A stretch of 64,000 nucleotides of DNA from Kurthia sibirica (GTDB taxonomy: Bacteria > Bacillota > Bacilli > Bacillales_A > Planococcaceae), in assembly GCF_003143975.1 (NCBI RefSeq), contig NZ_QFVR01000008.1, positions 1-64,000 of the forward strand, written 5' to 3'. The translations under genes were made by a program, and so were the position numbers. The notes under the pieces are model-generated. The model was not told where the DNA came from and did not search any database. It was given only the letters and a program-made list of their open reading frames with translations. Of this stretch, positions 51,015 through 61,383 are shown in pieces; the stretch's first letter is position 1, and each line of letters begins with the position of its first letter.

Positions 51015-53164
51015 TATTGTTCTTCTTCATAGCCTAATTGTTGATAGATTACTTCAATAATTTTTTGAGAAGCGATTGGCAATACGGTACCAGGGCCGAA
51101 TATTGCTGCTGCGCCTGCTTCATATAAGAAATCATAATCCTGTGCTGGAATAACACCGCCAATAATAACGGTAATATCTTCGCGTCCTAATTTTTTCAAT
51201 TCGGCAATTAGTTCCGGTAATAATGTTTTATGTCCGGCAGCTAACGAAGACATCCCTACAACATGAACATCATTTTCAACAGCCATTATAGCTGTTTCTT
51301 CTGGCGTCATAAATAATGGTGAAATATCAACGTCAAAGCCAAAATCAGCGTATGCGGTTGCCACTACTTTTGCACCACGATCATGACCATCTTGTCCCAT
51401 TTTAGCGACTAATATACGCGGACGACGGCCTTCATTTTCTAAAAATTCATCCGTCATTGCTTTTACTTCTTTGATTGCATCTTGATCTGAATAATTCGAC
51501 GCATACACCCCACTAATCGATCGGATAATTGCTTTATGACGGCTCGAAGATTCTTCGATTGCATCAGAAATTTCACCTAATGTTGCACGTGCTCTTGCAG
51601 CATCCACAGCAACAGCTAATAAATTTTCTTTGCCATCTTTAGCTGCGGCAGTTAAGCGTGCTAAATGTCGTGCCACTTCTGTATCATCACGTTCTTCTTT
51701 CATTTTATGAATACGGTCAATTTGAGATTGGCGTACTAATGTATTGTCGATATCTAAAATTTCAATTGGTTCTTCTTCGGCTAAACGGTATTTATTGACA
51801 CCGATAATCGTTTCCGATTTCGAATCAATTTTTGCTTGGCGTTTTGCTGCTGCTTCTTCTACTTTCATTTTCGGAAGACCGGTTTCAATCGCTTTTGCCA
51901 TTCCGCCTAATTCTTCAATCTCATCGATTAGTTTCCATGCTGCTTGTGTTAGTTCATCTGTTAATTTCTCAACATAGTATGAACCTCCCCATGGATCAAT
52001 CGTTTTCGTCATTGTTGTTTCTTCTTGTAAAAATAATTGTGTATTACGCGCAATACGTGCTGAGAAATCAGTTGGCAATGCGATTGCTTCATCAAGAGCA
52101 TTCGTATGCAATGACTGTGTGTGTCCCATCGTCGCTGCATTCGCTTCTACTAAAGTACGTGTCACATTATTGAAAGGATCTTGCTCTGTTAAAGACCACC
52201 CCGATGTTTGTGAATGCGTACGTAGCGCTAATGTTTTGGGATTTTTGGGATTAAAAGTAGACATCATTTGAGCCCAAATACGGCGTGCAGCACGCATTTT
52301 AGCAACTTCCATATAGTAGTTCATACCGATTGCCCAGAAAAAAGAAAGGCGTGGTGCAAACTTATCAATATCAATACCTGCTTTTAAGCCTGTGCGTACA
52401 TATTCTAATCCATCTGCTAGCGTATAGGCTAACTCAATATCATTTGTAGCACCTGCTTCTTGAATATGATAGCCAGAAATTGAGATGGAATTGAATTTCG
52501 GCATGAATTTTGATGTGTATTCAAAAATATCTGCTATAATTTTCATCGACATTTCTGGCGGATAAATATATGTATTACGTACCATATATTCTTTTAAAAT
52601 ATCATTTTGAATCGTGCCGGCTAATTGGTCTGGTGACACGCCCTGTTCTTCTGCTGCAACGATATAAAAAGCGAGAATTGGTAAAACTGCACCGTTCATC
52701 GTCATTGAAACAGACATTTGATCTAATGGAATACGATCAAATAGAATTTTAGCATCTTCTACTGAATCGATAGCTACACCTGCCTTGCCGACATCACCTG
52801 TAACGCGTGGATGATCCGAATCATAACCACGATGCGTTGGGAGGTCAAACGCTACCGATAATCCTTTTTGCCCCATCGCTAAGTTGCGACGATAAAAGGC
52901 ATTTGATTCTTCTGCAGTTGAAAAACCAGCATACTGGCGAATCGTCCACGGACGCCCTACATACATCGTCGGGTATGGTCCACGTGTATTCGGTGCAATA
53001 CCTGCTGTATCATCTAAATGAGTAATCCCTTTATTATCTTCTGCCGTATAAAATGGTTTTACTTCTATGTCTTCATTGGACATAAAAGGTTCTTCTATTG
53101 TCGTGTAAGTAGATGTCACTAAAATCTGTTCTAAATCAACTTGCTTAAATGATGGCTTAGTCAT
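51014..53164 (-). CDS. mutB: Methylmalonyl-CoA mutase large subunit
   Basis: 716 residues. Adenosylcobalamin enzyme that rearranges R-methylmalonyl-CoA to succinyl-CoA. TIM barrel (about 50-400) with [16 protein letters not shown] and [11 protein letters not shown], linker, and a C-terminal B12 domain with the DxHxxG motif ([11 protein letters not shown], cobalt-binding His594) and SSLAAGH. The start overlaps the mutA stop by four bases (ATGA). Length fits the family (~720). Partner of the small subunit. Confidence 0.96.
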   Translation of the reverse strand: MTKPSFKQVDLEQILVTSTYTTIEEPFMSNEDIEVKPFYTAEDNKGITHLDDTAGIAPNTRGPYPTMYVGRPWTIRQYAGFSTAEESNAFYRRNLAMGQKGLSVAFDLPTHRGYDSDHPRVTGDVGKAGVAIDSVEDAKILFDRIPLDQMSVSMTMNGAVLPILAFYIVAAEEQGVSPDQLAGTIQNDILKEYMVRNTYIYPPEMSMKIIADIFEYTSKFMPKFNSISISGYHIQEAGATNDIELAYTLADGLEYVRTGLKAGIDIDKFAPRLSFFWAIGMNYYMEVAKMRAARRIWAQMMSTFNPKNPKTLALRTHSQTSGWSLTEQDPFNNVTRTLVEANAATMGHTQSLHTNALDEAIALPTDFSARIARNTQLFLQEETTMTKTIDPWGGSYYVEKLTDELTQAAWKLIDEIEELGGMAKAIETGLPKMKVEEAAAKRQAKIDSKSETIIGVNKYRLAEEEPIEILDIDNTLVRQSQIDRIHKMKEERDDTEVARHLARLTAAAKDGKENLLAVAVDAARARATLGEISDAIEESSSRHKAIIRSISGVYASNYSDQDAIKEVKAMTDEFLENEGRRPRILVAKMGQDGHDRGAKVVATAYADFGFDVDISPLFMTPEETAIMAVENDVHVVGMSSLAAGHKTLLPELIAELKKLGREDITVIIGGVIPAQDYDFLYEAGAAAIFGPGTVLPIASQKIIEVIYQQLGYEEEQ

Positions 53165-54816
53165 TTTAGTACCTCCTTCGTGCTTGCGTGGACGGCTGAT
53201 AATTTTTCAAAAACATTTATGCCTGCATATACATAGCCGTTCAAGCCTTTTGCTGTCCAATCCGTGTTAAATTTACCAGCAACATCAACGATTGTTTGTG
53301 GCGATTTCACCGCTATTAATTGCTCGACAATCATCATCGCATCTTCATCAGTTGCTACGATCACTACATAGTCAGCTGTCGTATTTTTCAAATAGTCTTT
53401 TGCCACTTCAATATCTGCCGTCGGTTCTGTTATTTCTGGTACAAGACCGGCTGTCGCTAACACACCGTTGACAAAATCTGTACGGGGTTTCGTTGACTTC
53501 AGCGTTCCAAAAGTTAAAATAGCTGTTGTCATTGGCTGCTCTTTAAATGCCGTACGTAAATTTTCAAAGCTAGTCGCTAGGCGATTCACATCGACAAATG
53601 ATTCAGTTGGAACCTGCTCAGTTGCATCAGCATAATTATTCGTTCCTACTAACACTGTTTTACGTGTTTGAACATTTGATAACCGCTCAGCCCATGAAGC
53701 ATCTAAATCTTTTTCGATTTTTGCTTGAGCAGCAAGATAACCACCCGCTTCTTCAATTTCTAAGAAGTACGCCCAAGCATTTTCTACAAGCTCATGTGTC
53801 AATGTTTCGATGAAATACGAACCACCAGCTGGATCCATCACTTTGGTAACATGTGATTCTTCTTTAATAACTAATGCTGTATTTCTTGCAATACGCACAG
53901 ATTGATTTGTTGGTGCAGTAATTATATTATGTGGATGAACGGTTAGTACATCTGCTCCGCCAATTACAGCAGAAAATGCTTCGTTGCCAGCACGTAATAG
54001 ATTGACGTAAACATCTAGTTTTGAATAAGAACGTAAAGATGTCTCCGCTACTATTTTGACTGGTAGTGGTGACGTGACTCCATATGCAGATGCAAACGCT
54101 TTCCATAACAATCTAAAGGCACGAATTTTAGCAACGGCCATGAAGAAATGCGTATCGATAGCAAAAGATGCAAAAAATTTATGTTCAAGCTCTTCAAAGC
54201 TGCTATTTTTTAACAAATCAGCAGTTTGTGCAAGAGCGATTGCTAATTCTTGTGTAGAAGTTGCTCCGCTATAATGCGCATCTAGCGTGTAAGCGTTTAC
54301 TGTGCGAACATTCGGAAATTCGGGTAGAGAGATCATGTCAGATGATTGAATATACCCAAACTGATCTTTGTTTTCTACATAATCAAAAACACCAAGTACT
54401 GCTCGATCTGCCACATTGATACGGAATGGATGATCTGACAATAAAGTAGCTAATTGTTGTAAAGCATCCTTATCCCAAGCAAAGTTAACCTTGCCAATCG
54501 TCACAAATTCATTCCCTCTTAAGATAGCGTCTTTTGACTGTGCAACTACGTCTTCAATCGTATCGCCAAATGCTTCTTGTGCAACCCCAAATGCACCATC
54601 AGCCTTCATCGAACGAATCGTAGAAATCTGTTGTTCCAATTTACCGTCAACTTCATCGAGTAAGCTTTCACTTGTATACAGTGGTTGTAGCGTAATACCC
54701 TCGATAGTTTTCGTGAAAAGTGATTCAAATGGCTTTCCTTTTAAAGCAACAATCGCTGCTTCTTTCCAATCTTCAAAAGACGGTTTTTCAAAATTTACTT
54801 CTCTCATGTTTGTCAT
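53161..54816 (-). CDS. mutA: Methylmalonyl-CoA mutase small subunit
   Basis: 551 residues from ATG 54814-54816 (MTNMREVNF). The longer frame would begin inside the probable -10 box (TGTGTAAAAT at 54858-54867). The only purine run (AAGGGGGG) lies about 18 bases before the ATG, so initiation looks inefficient. The barrel domain resembles the large subunit ([40 protein letters not shown]), but the C-terminal domain lacks DxHxxG, so it binds no cobalamin, as in heterodimeric mutases. First gene of mutA-mutB-meaB. Confidence 0.94.
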   Translation of the reverse strand: MTNMREVNFEKPSFEDWKEAAIVALKGKPFESLFTKTIEGITLQPLYTSESLLDEVDGKLEQQISTIRSMKADGAFGVAQEAFGDTIEDVVAQSKDAILRGNEFVTIGKVNFAWDKDALQQLATLLSDHPFRINVADRAVLGVFDYVENKDQFGYIQSSDMISLPEFPNVRTVNAYTLDAHYSGATSTQELAIALAQTADLLKNSSFEELEHKFFASFAIDTHFFMAVAKIRAFRLLWKAFASAYGVTSPLPVKIVAETSLRSYSKLDVYVNLLRAGNEAFSAVIGGADVLTVHPHNIITAPTNQSVRIARNTALVIKEESHVTKVMDPAGGSYFIETLTHELVENAWAYFLEIEEAGGYLAAQAKIEKDLDASWAERLSNVQTRKTVLVGTNNYADATEQVPTESFVDVNRLATSFENLRTAFKEQPMTTAILTFGTLKSTKPRTDFVNGVLATAGLVPEITEPTADIEVAKDYLKNTTADYVVIVATDEDAMMIVEQLIAVKSPQTIVDVAGKFNTDWTAKGLNGYVYAGINVFEKLSAVHASTKEVLK

Positions 54817-54890
54817 ACGGACGCGTTGACGCTTCCCCCCTTCAATGATTCTATTGTCTATTTTACACAATATTCTTTAAACGTAAAAGG

Positions 54891-54931
54891 GAAAAAAAAT
54901 CAGAAAACCGTAAAATCACGATTTTCTGATT
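54891..54931 (-). terminator. Terminator of the bkd operon
   Basis: Arms ATCAGAAAA/TTTTCTGAT extended by CG/CG, followed by TTTTTTTTCCC on the minus strand, just after the bkdB stop. Confidence 0.92.
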
Positions 54932-54935
54932 ATTG

Positions 54936-56201
54936 TCAATATACAGAAGTGCTTGAAAGTGACATATTTTCGAGCAATTCTTTTACTCTAGCGAGAAATT
55001 TACCACAAACAAGACCATCTAAAATTCTATGATCTAAGGATAAACATAAGTTCACCATATCACGTGCAGCGAACATATTATCCCCATAAATAACGGGTTT
55101 CTTCACAATTGATTCTACTTGTAAAATCGCTGCTTGTGGTGCATTTATAATACCTGCAGATGATACCGAGCCAAATGACCCCGTATTATTAACGGTAAAT
55201 GTACCACCTGTCATATCAGCCATCGTTAATCGTTTTTTACGTCCTTTTTCTGCCAAAGAAGCAATTTGTCCTGCGATACCTGCAATTGATAACTGATCAC
55301 AATTTTGAATAACTGGCACAAAAAGTTCGTCGTCAGACGCCACAGCAATCGACATATTCACTGCTTTTTTCTGGATGATTGTATCACCCTTCCAAACGGA
55401 GTTCAGCATTGGGAATTCTTTTAATGCTTGCGCTACTGCTTTAACGAAAAATGCGAAGAATGTTAAATTATAACCTTCTTGTTTTTTGAACTGCTCTTTA
55501 TTAGCATTACGCAATTTCACCAATTCCGTCACATCGACTTCCACAACCATCCATGCATGTGGAATTTGTGTTACACTATCGACCATTCGTTTGGCAATTG
55601 TTTTACGAATAGACGATACTGGGATGATAATGTCGCCATTTTCTTCAGGTTCTACTTCTTTAATCGCCGCCGCTCGCGTAGTTGGTTGCTCACTAGGTGA
55701 CAGCTGAGAAGACATAATACCCGATTCGATGGCGTTCATCACATCTTTTCTCGTGACGCGTCCACCAGCACCTGTTCCTTCTATTAAATCGATATTTAAA
55801 TGATAGTCGTCAATAAGACGCCCTACAACTGGTGACACACGTTTTTTAGAACCATCTTGTACAGCGGAGCGTTTCACGTCCGATTTTTTATTGTGGCTTT
55901 TATCTGGTATCACTGACTCTTTTTCTGTCGAATGAGTCGTTGCTTTTGATGTCATACTACTACCTTCCACAGCAATCGAACAGACGATTGTTCCAACATC
56001 GACGGTGTCGCCCTCTTGGCTTATAATTTCTTGAATAATACCAGTGAATTGTGAAGGGAGATCAGCTGTCACCTTATCGGTAGTCAGCTCCGCTAATGAA
56101 TCATATTGCTCCACATGATCACCTGGTTTAACTAACCAGCGATCAATCGTTCCCTCCGTTACACTTTCACCTAACTGAGGCATTTTAATATGTTCTAACA
56201 T
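54936..56201 (-). CDS. bkdB: Branched-chain 2-oxoacid dehydrogenase E2 (lipoamide acyltransferase)
   Basis: 421 residues after AGGAGGG. Lipoyl domain 1-78 with lipoylated Lys43 (ELTTDKVTADLPS), a linker rich in Ser/Thr/Lys, a peripheral-subunit-binding domain (about 122-157; VSPVVGRLIDDYHLNIDLIEGTG), a second linker and the catalytic domain ending with His391-x3-Asp395-Gly396 (DHRILDG). Transfers the branched acyl group to CoA. Last gene of the operon. Confidence 0.96.
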   Translation of the reverse strand: MLEHIKMPQLGESVTEGTIDRWLVKPGDHVEQYDSLAELTTDKVTADLPSQFTGIIQEIISQEGDTVDVGTIVCSIAVEGSSMTSKATTHSTEKESVIPDKSHNKKSDVKRSAVQDGSKKRVSPVVGRLIDDYHLNIDLIEGTGAGGRVTRKDVMNAIESGIMSSQLSPSEQPTTRAAAIKEVEPEENGDIIIPVSSIRKTIAKRMVDSVTQIPHAWMVVEVDVTELVKLRNANKEQFKKQEGYNLTFFAFFVKAVAQALKEFPMLNSVWKGDTIIQKKAVNMSIAVASDDELFVPVIQNCDQLSIAGIAGQIASLAEKGRKKRLTMADMTGGTFTVNNTGSFGSVSSAGIINAPQAAILQVESIVKKPVIYGDNMFAARDMVNLCLSLDHRILDGLVCGKFLARVKELLENMSLSSTSVY

Positions 56202-56212
56202 TTGATTCCCTC

Positions 56213-57199
56213 CTAAAATTCAGCTAATTTAATAATAGCTTCTTCAATTTGATCGGCTGTTACCATAAAATCTTTTTCCAATGATTGCGCATAAGGCATA
56301 GAAGGTGCATCCGGCGCTGCTAATCTCGCAATAGGAGCATCTAAATCAAATAGGCAATGTTCGGCAATAATCGCTGCCACTTCCCCGATAATACTACCTT
56401 CTTTATTATCTTCCGTTAGTAGTAAAACCTTGCCCGTATGTTGTGCCGCTTCAATAATCGACTGTTGATCAAGTGGATAGATGGTACGCAAATCTAATAC
56501 ATGTGTCGAAATACCATTTTCTTCCTGTAACTGTTGTGCTACTTTTAATGTTTCTTCTACCATTAAACCATAGGTAATGACCGTTAAATCATCACCTTGA
56601 CGTTTAATATCTGCTTTGCCAATCGGCACGATATAATCATCAACTGGTACCTCACCTTTTAATAAACGATAGGCTTTTTTATGCTCGAAATACAACACGG
56701 GGTCTGGATCGCGAATTGCTGCTTTTAATAATCCTTTTGCATCAGCAGGGTTAGAAGGTATGACAATTTTCAAACCCGGTTGATTGGCAAATAGTGCTTC
56801 GACTGATTGTGAATGATATAACCCACCATGCACACCTCCACCAAATGGGGCACGAATGACTAGCGGACAGCTCCAATCATTATTTGAACGATAGCGCATC
56901 TTAGCCGCTTCAGAAACAATTTGATTGACTGCTGGCATTATAAAATCCGCAAATTGCATTTCAGCTACTGGTTTCATGCCATACATCGCCGCACCCACAG
57001 CAACACCGGCAATTGCCGATTCAGACAAGGGTGTATCTAATACACGCTGTTCACCAAACTCAGCATACAGACCATCTGTAGCTCTAAAAACGCCACCTTT
57101 TTTACCAACATCTTCGCCAAGAACAAAAACATTGTCATCCCGGCGCATTTCTTCTGTCAAGGCTTCATTGATCGCTTCAATATATGAAATTATTCTCAT
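56213..57199 (-). CDS. bkdAB: Branched-chain 2-oxoacid dehydrogenase E1 beta
   Basis: 328 residues. Start ATG overlaps the bkdAA stop (ATGA), with GAGGAGG in the last codons of bkdAA. Transketolase-like pyrimidine domain (ISYIEAINEALTEEMRRD, LGEDVGKKGGVFRATDGL, FGEQRVLDTPLSESAIAG) and C-terminal domain (LLLTEDNKEGSI). Forms the E1 heterotetramer with BkdAA. Confidence 0.96.
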   Translation of the reverse strand: MRIISYIEAINEALTEEMRRDDNVFVLGEDVGKKGGVFRATDGLYAEFGEQRVLDTPLSESAIAGVAVGAAMYGMKPVAEMQFADFIMPAVNQIVSEAAKMRYRSNNDWSCPLVIRAPFGGGVHGGLYHSQSVEALFANQPGLKIVIPSNPADAKGLLKAAIRDPDPVLYFEHKKAYRLLKGEVPVDDYIVPIGKADIKRQGDDLTVITYGLMVEETLKVAQQLQEENGISTHVLDLRTIYPLDQQSIIEAAQHTGKVLLLTEDNKEGSIIGEVAAIIAEHCLFDLDAPIARLAAPDAPSMPYAQSLEKDFMVTADQIEEAIIKLAEF

Positions 57200-58185
57200 G
57201 ACGTTTCCTCCTCAGCGTAAACGTAGCGTAAGTTGTGTTCCAGCGATGCATACGGTGCTTGGTCAGCATAATTCGTTGCTTCATTTATCTCTACCTTTAA
57301 CTGTGCTTCCATCTCTTCAATCCGAGCATCTGTTAGTAATCCTTCATTGCGTAAATACAATTCATAATGGTGTAATCCATCTTTATCTTTATCACTTTGA
57401 AGTTCTTCACTCGAGCGATATACGCGATGATCATCATCCGATGAATGAGGTGTCAATCGACTACAAAGTGCTTCAATAAGTGCTGGTTTATTAGACAAAC
57501 GTGCTTTTTTCACTTCGATATAAACAGCAAGGGGATCTGTACCGTCTACAACCACTCCTGGCATATTATAGCTGCCCGCACGTTGCGCAACCGTTGGACT
57601 TGCCACTTGACGATCATATGGTGTAGAAATAGCATACTGATTGTTTTCAACCATAGTAATTACCGGTAGCTGATGAACACCAATAAAGTTCAGTCCTTCA
57701 TGGAAATCGCCTTGATTCGAAGAACCTTCACCTAATGTGACAAATGTGTAGAAGTTCTTTTGTGTCATTTTACCAGCTAATGCAACACCTGCCGCATGGA
57801 CTACTTGTGTCGTTACCGGGGAAGAGCCTGAAAGTATACGCAGTTGTTTATGACTCCAGTGAGCCTGCATTTGACGTCCACCTGAGTTTGGGTCTTCTCC
57901 TTTTGCAAAAGCATTTAACATAATATCTTTAACCGACATACCTGCTTGCAGTACAAGACCTAAATCACGATAATAGGGCGCTATATAATCTTGTGTTAAA
58001 TCAAGAGCAAATGCTGCACCGACTTGCGCCGCTTCTTGTCCCTGGCACGAGATGACAAAGGGAATTTTACCTGAGCGATTTAATAACCATAAACGCTCAT
58101 CCACTCTTCTCGCGCGTAACATACTATAGTACATATCCGTCGCTAACTCGTCTGATATATTATGTTCTTTATGTGAAATTGTCAT
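57196..58185 (-). CDS. bkdAA: Branched-chain 2-oxoacid dehydrogenase E1 alpha
   Basis: 329 residues from the ATG at 58183-58185 (MTISHKEHN), nine bases after AGGGGG. The longer frame overlaps lpdV without a ribosome site. Thiamine diphosphate decarboxylase: the cofactor motif is GEGSSNQGDFHEGLNFIGV...VENNQYAIS. ISCQGQEAAQVGAAFAL is also typical. Oxidatively decarboxylates the 2-oxoacids of Val, Leu and Ile, feeding branched fatty acid primers and catabolism. Confidence 0.96.
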   Translation of the reverse strand: MTISHKEHNISDELATDMYYSMLRARRVDERLWLLNRSGKIPFVISCQGQEAAQVGAAFALDLTQDYIAPYYRDLGLVLQAGMSVKDIMLNAFAKGEDPNSGGRQMQAHWSHKQLRILSGSSPVTTQVVHAAGVALAGKMTQKNFYTFVTLGEGSSNQGDFHEGLNFIGVHQLPVITMVENNQYAISTPYDRQVASPTVAQRAGSYNMPGVVVDGTDPLAVYIEVKKARLSNKPALIEALCSRLTPHSSDDDHRVYRSSEELQSDKDKDGLHHYELYLRNEGLLTDARIEEMEAQLKVEINEATNYADQAPYASLEHNLRYVYAEEETS

Positions 58186-58198
58186 TGAAATCATCCCC

Positions 58199-59602
58199 CT
58201 AGTAATGAATTGCTTCGTCATGGATTGCTAATGCAACCTCTTGCATCACTTCGCTAACGCTCGGATGCGGATGAATGGTATGCCCAATCTCCCAAGCTGA
58301 TGCATCAACTGTGAACGCTAAGCTAGATTCAGCAATTAACTCCGTCACCTGATCACCGATTAAGTGAACACCTACCACGTCATCCGTATCTGCATCAACA
58401 ATCATTTTTACAAAACCAAAGTCTTCGCCATTTATAAGTGCTTTTGCATTGCCTTTGAATGGGAATTTTTTCACTGTGATTGCTGAAAATTGTTCTTTTG
58501 CTTGCGCCTCGTTTAATCCGATATGGGCTACTTCCGGATAGCTGTATATACAACTTGGAATATGTGTATTCATAGCTCCAGGGTTAAGCCCTGCCATATG
58601 TTCAACTGCATGGATAGCTTCATTGGATGCAGCATGTGCTAACTGTACACCGCCAATGACATCACCTGCTGCATAAATATGTGCTTCTTTTGTTTGACCA
58701 TTTTTATTTACTTTTATCATGTCATGAACAACTTGAATATTCGTATTTTCAATACCAATCCCCTTAATCTGAGCTTGTCTACCAATTGCAACGAATACCT
58801 TTTCAAAGCTCTGCACGCTATGCTCAACCGTTATATCTACTGAATGTTCGTGAATTGCTACCGTATCAATCGTTGTATTTATATGGATTTTAATACCACG
58901 AGCCGTTAGATGTTTTGCCAATGCCGTAGAAATCTCTACATCTTCGCTCGGTACAATATGTTTCCCTGCTTCAATAATTGTGACGTCTACACCCATATCA
59001 TGCAACATTGTTGCCCATTCTATACCGATTACGCCGCCTCCAATAATGGCTATGTTTTTCGGTAATTCCTCCATACTTACAATATGATCCGAAGAAATTA
59101 TCGTCGTACCATTAAAAGGTAACAAAGACAGTTCACGCGGTTTAGAACCTGTACTAATTAATAAATTTTTCGGTACCAGCAAATCATTTTCATTGCCTTC
59201 ACTATATTCAACAGATACTGTGCCAGGAAGTGGTGAGAAAATGGAAGGTCCTAAAATTCGGCCGAACCCCTCATAAACATCTATTTTGCCTTTTTTCATT
59301 AAACTGTGAATACCGGCCTCTAATTGTTCAATGACTGCATTCTTTCGTTGCTGGGCTTTAGCGAAATTAAACGTAAAATTTGTCGCCTCAATTCCAAAAT
59401 TATCTGCATGCTGTAAATTCCGTAACTGCTCTGCACTTTTGAGCAATGCTTTTGTTGGAATACAGCCTTTATGTAAACATGTTCCGCCTAGCTTTTCCGC
59501 TTCTACAATTGCCACTTTCAATTTCAATTGCGCTGCTCGAATTGCTGCAACATACCCTGCTGGTCCGCCACCTACTATTACTAAGTCATATTCATTTGCC
59601 AA
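58199..59602 (-). CDS. lpdV: Dihydrolipoamide dehydrogenase of the bkd complex (E3)
   Basis: 467 residues. A TTG at 59600-59602 is preferred, since GGGGGAG lies about eight bases upstream. The GTG at 59611 touches the ribosome site. FAD motif VIVGGGPAGYVAAIRAAQ, redox disulfide GGTCLHKGCIP (Cys42, Cys47), NAD motif IAIIGGGVIGIEWA and C-terminal His-Glu region (HTIHPHPSVSE). First gene of lpdV-bkdAA-bkdAB-bkdB. The ptb/buk genes that precede lpdV in B. subtilis are absent here. Confidence 0.95.
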   Translation of the reverse strand: MANEYDLVIVGGGPAGYVAAIRAAQLKLKVAIVEAEKLGGTCLHKGCIPTKALLKSAEQLRNLQHADNFGIEATNFTFNFAKAQQRKNAVIEQLEAGIHSLMKKGKIDVYEGFGRILGPSIFSPLPGTVSVEYSEGNENDLLVPKNLLISTGSKPRELSLLPFNGTTIISSDHIVSMEELPKNIAIIGGGVIGIEWATMLHDMGVDVTIIEAGKHIVPSEDVEISTALAKHLTARGIKIHINTTIDTVAIHEHSVDITVEHSVQSFEKVFVAIGRQAQIKGIGIENTNIQVVHDMIKVNKNGQTKEAHIYAAGDVIGGVQLAHAASNEAIHAVEHMAGLNPGAMNTHIPSCIYSYPEVAHIGLNEAQAKEQFSAITVKKFPFKGNAKALINGEDFGFVKMIVDADTDDVVGVHLIGDQVTELIAESSLAFTVDASAWEIGHTIHPHPSVSEVMQEVALAIHDEAIHY

Positions 59603-59936
59603 ACTAGTCACTCCCCCAAGTTTTATGATACTATCTTAGAAATTAAAACGCTTTCTCGAAATAGTTATTTTCCGTAGAAATAGGCTCTTACTCTTTATAC
59701 CACATGCACAATAAAACTTAACTTAACAGTTGTCATAACTCTATATATGACATTTATAACATATTTTCCAGAAAAGAGTCAGGTAAAATAAATTATCAGA
59801 ATATTGTGTTTAAATACATATTTTTCTACTTTAAGTGAATATTTTCTACCTATTTTCAATATTAACTAAAATAGCGTCACTTGACAATTATTAGCTTTAG
59901 GTTAAAAATGGATATACTGTAAAAGGAAGTGAAAAT
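59603..59936. other. Divergent control region of bkd operon and DUF2627 gene
   Basis: Contains AGAAAGCGTTTTAA (about 59644-59658, minus strand), 12 of 14 matches to a CcpA cre box, just upstream of lpdV, and TTGACA (59883-59888) pointing to the DUF2627 gene. No sigma-54 -24/-12 element (TGGCAC-N5-TTGCT) was found, unlike the SigL-dependent bkd operon of B. subtilis. Confidence 0.4.
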
Positions 59937-60185
59937 ATGGCTCGTTTTTTTGCATTTATCGTTTTATTAGTACCTATATTAATGACGGCTGGTGGTATCA
60001 AATTAATTCGTGATACGATTTTTTCCAGGATCGTTGAACCCTTCCCGTTTTTATGGTTACAATTTATCGTCGGCGTATTGTTGTTCCTTATAGGTTTTTT
60101 ATTCTTGGCAGGCTTCTTGTTAAATCGCGATCGCAAGCAGGGTAAAGTCGCTCCCCGATTTATGAATCCTAAAGTTAAAGAGTAA
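59937..60185 (+). CDS. yqzF: DUF2627 membrane protein (YqzF-like)
   Basis: 82 residues, ATG after AAAAGGAAG. Two membrane helices (FFAFIVLLVPILMTAGGI and FIVGVLLFLIGFLFLAGFLL) and a basic cytosolic tail (NRDRKQGKVAPRFMNPKVKE). The pattern and place between bkd and the spo0A side match YqzF of B. subtilis. Function unknown. Own terminator. Confidence 0.85.
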   Translation: MARFFAFIVLLVPILMTAGGIKLIRDTIFSRIVEPFPFLWLQFIVGVLLFLIGFLFLAGFLLNRDRKQGKVAPRFMNPKVKE

Positions 60186-60261
60186 TTATGCTACAATTTA
60201 TACGGCAAAAATAGATAACAGCTTTTCCGCCTAACTACGTTAAATAGCTCTTCTTAAATCA

Positions 60262-60306
60262 AAAAATGTTAGACCGATTGTATCTTGGTCTAACATTTTT
60301 TCTTTT
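60262..60306 (+). terminator. Terminator of the DUF2627 gene
   Basis: AAAATGTTAGACC/GGTCTAACATTTT (13-base stem) followed by TTCTTTTTG. Confidence 0.9.
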
Positions 60307-60447
60307 TGTCCCCGTCCCGCTCCTTTTTGTTTGTACATTTATTTCCGCTTTGTGTAACACAAAAATAAGATATACAATAAACGCTTTCAGGAGAAAAAAC
60401 AGCCAATAGTGATCGTAAAAGAAAAATAGGTACTGAAGCATTCTCCA

Positions 60448-60646
60448 GATTCTTGAAGCCTTATTTAGTTTTCACTCGATTTTCAGTTCCTTGGAAACCA
60501 AAGATTCGCAACGAAATTGGCCTTGCGTTAATGACCACAAACTTAAGAAATAAGCGATTAACAGCTAAAGTCTATTCGGCACTTCAAAAAACAAACAAAA
60601 AGAGAAATTACCGAAGCAATTTCCTTTTTGCATGAATGAAGACCAC
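60448..60646 (+). repeat. Decayed transposase 3'-end remnant, copy 2
   Basis: Alignable to 12611-12797. The frame at 60453-60635 keeps FTRFSV, RNEIGLALMTTNLRN and a Lys-rich end, which resembles the C-terminus of IS1182-type transposases. A degraded form of the CGAA hairpin lies at 60600-60630. No terminal repeats were found. Confidence 0.5.
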
Positions 60647-60681
60647 TATATATTCCAACTTCTTTTTTATTATCCTACTGT

Positions 60682-61383
60682 TTAGTGACACATTTTTTTA
60701 TGGACGGCATTTGGATAGTCCGTAATCCATCCAATAACACTAGCATGTGGATTTTTCAAAAATGGTTCTTTCCCTGTAATGCCGTAAAAACGAAGTCCTA
60801 TATTAGCATTGGATGCGAGCTGTAAATAACGTTCCTTATAATAAAAACGTTTGTTGGCATGTATAAGGTCCAACCACGGCATATTTCCTAGAGCCGTCCA
60901 ATCAAATTTCCGAGTAGGAATTAATGCAACAATTGCCTGCGCATTGATTTTTTTGATATTTTGTAACACTTCCGCATGAAATGATGAAAAATGGCAATTT
61001 TTTAATGATTGGGTTTTTCTGACGATAATTTCTAAATCACCTATATTATTTTCAAAAGATTCTTTTAATTCGATATTCATCGGTATATTACAAGGAATTG
61101 CCCAAGCTAATAATTCATCAAATGTCAGTATTTTTTCCTTTGTTCCAGCAATTTTTTTCTTTTTAATAGCCGCTAATGTCATTTCTGTTGTCAGGACGGC
61201 TTTGCCAATTGTTTTTTTCATATTATAATCATGGGTCACAATAGCCACACGGTCTAGCGTCATTTGAAGATCAAATTCGATACCAGTGGCACTTGTTGCC
61301 ATAGCTGCTTTAAAAGCAGCCATAGTATTTTCATGGGCATGGGTCGTCACCCCACGATGAGCAAATATATCTCGCCTAGACAT
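60682..61383 (-). CDS. Glycerophosphodiester phosphodiesterase (YqiK-like)
   Basis: 233 residues from the ATG at 61381-61383 (MSRRDIFAHRG); AGGTGGTG of the upstream gene is the ribosome site and the two genes overlap by eight bases. GDPD TIM barrel: His9-Arg10 (AHRG), EFDLQMT with metal-binding Glu and Asp, THD with the second catalytic His, and MNIELK. Cleaves glycerophosphodiesters to glycerol-3-phosphate and an alcohol. No signal peptide, so cytosolic. B. subtilis YqiK occupies the same place near spo0A. Confidence 0.9.
   Translation of the reverse strand: MSRRDIFAHRGVTTHAHENTMAAFKAAMATSATGIEFDLQMTLDRVAIVTHDYNMKKTIGKAVLTTEMTLAAIKKKKIAGTKEKILTFDELLAWAIPCNIPMNIELKESFENNIGDLEIIVRKTQSLKNCHFSSFHAEVLQNIKKINAQAIVALIPTRKFDWTALGNMPWLDLIHANKRFYYKERYLQLASNANIGLRFYGITGKEPFLKNPHASVIGWITDYPNAVHKKMCH

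Noticed and set aside
59612-59936. Sigma-54 promoter and CodY box before the bkd operon
   Set aside because: No TGGCAC-N5-TTGCT on the minus strand. TTTTC-CA-GAAAA at about 59764 has an extra central base compared with the CodY consensus.
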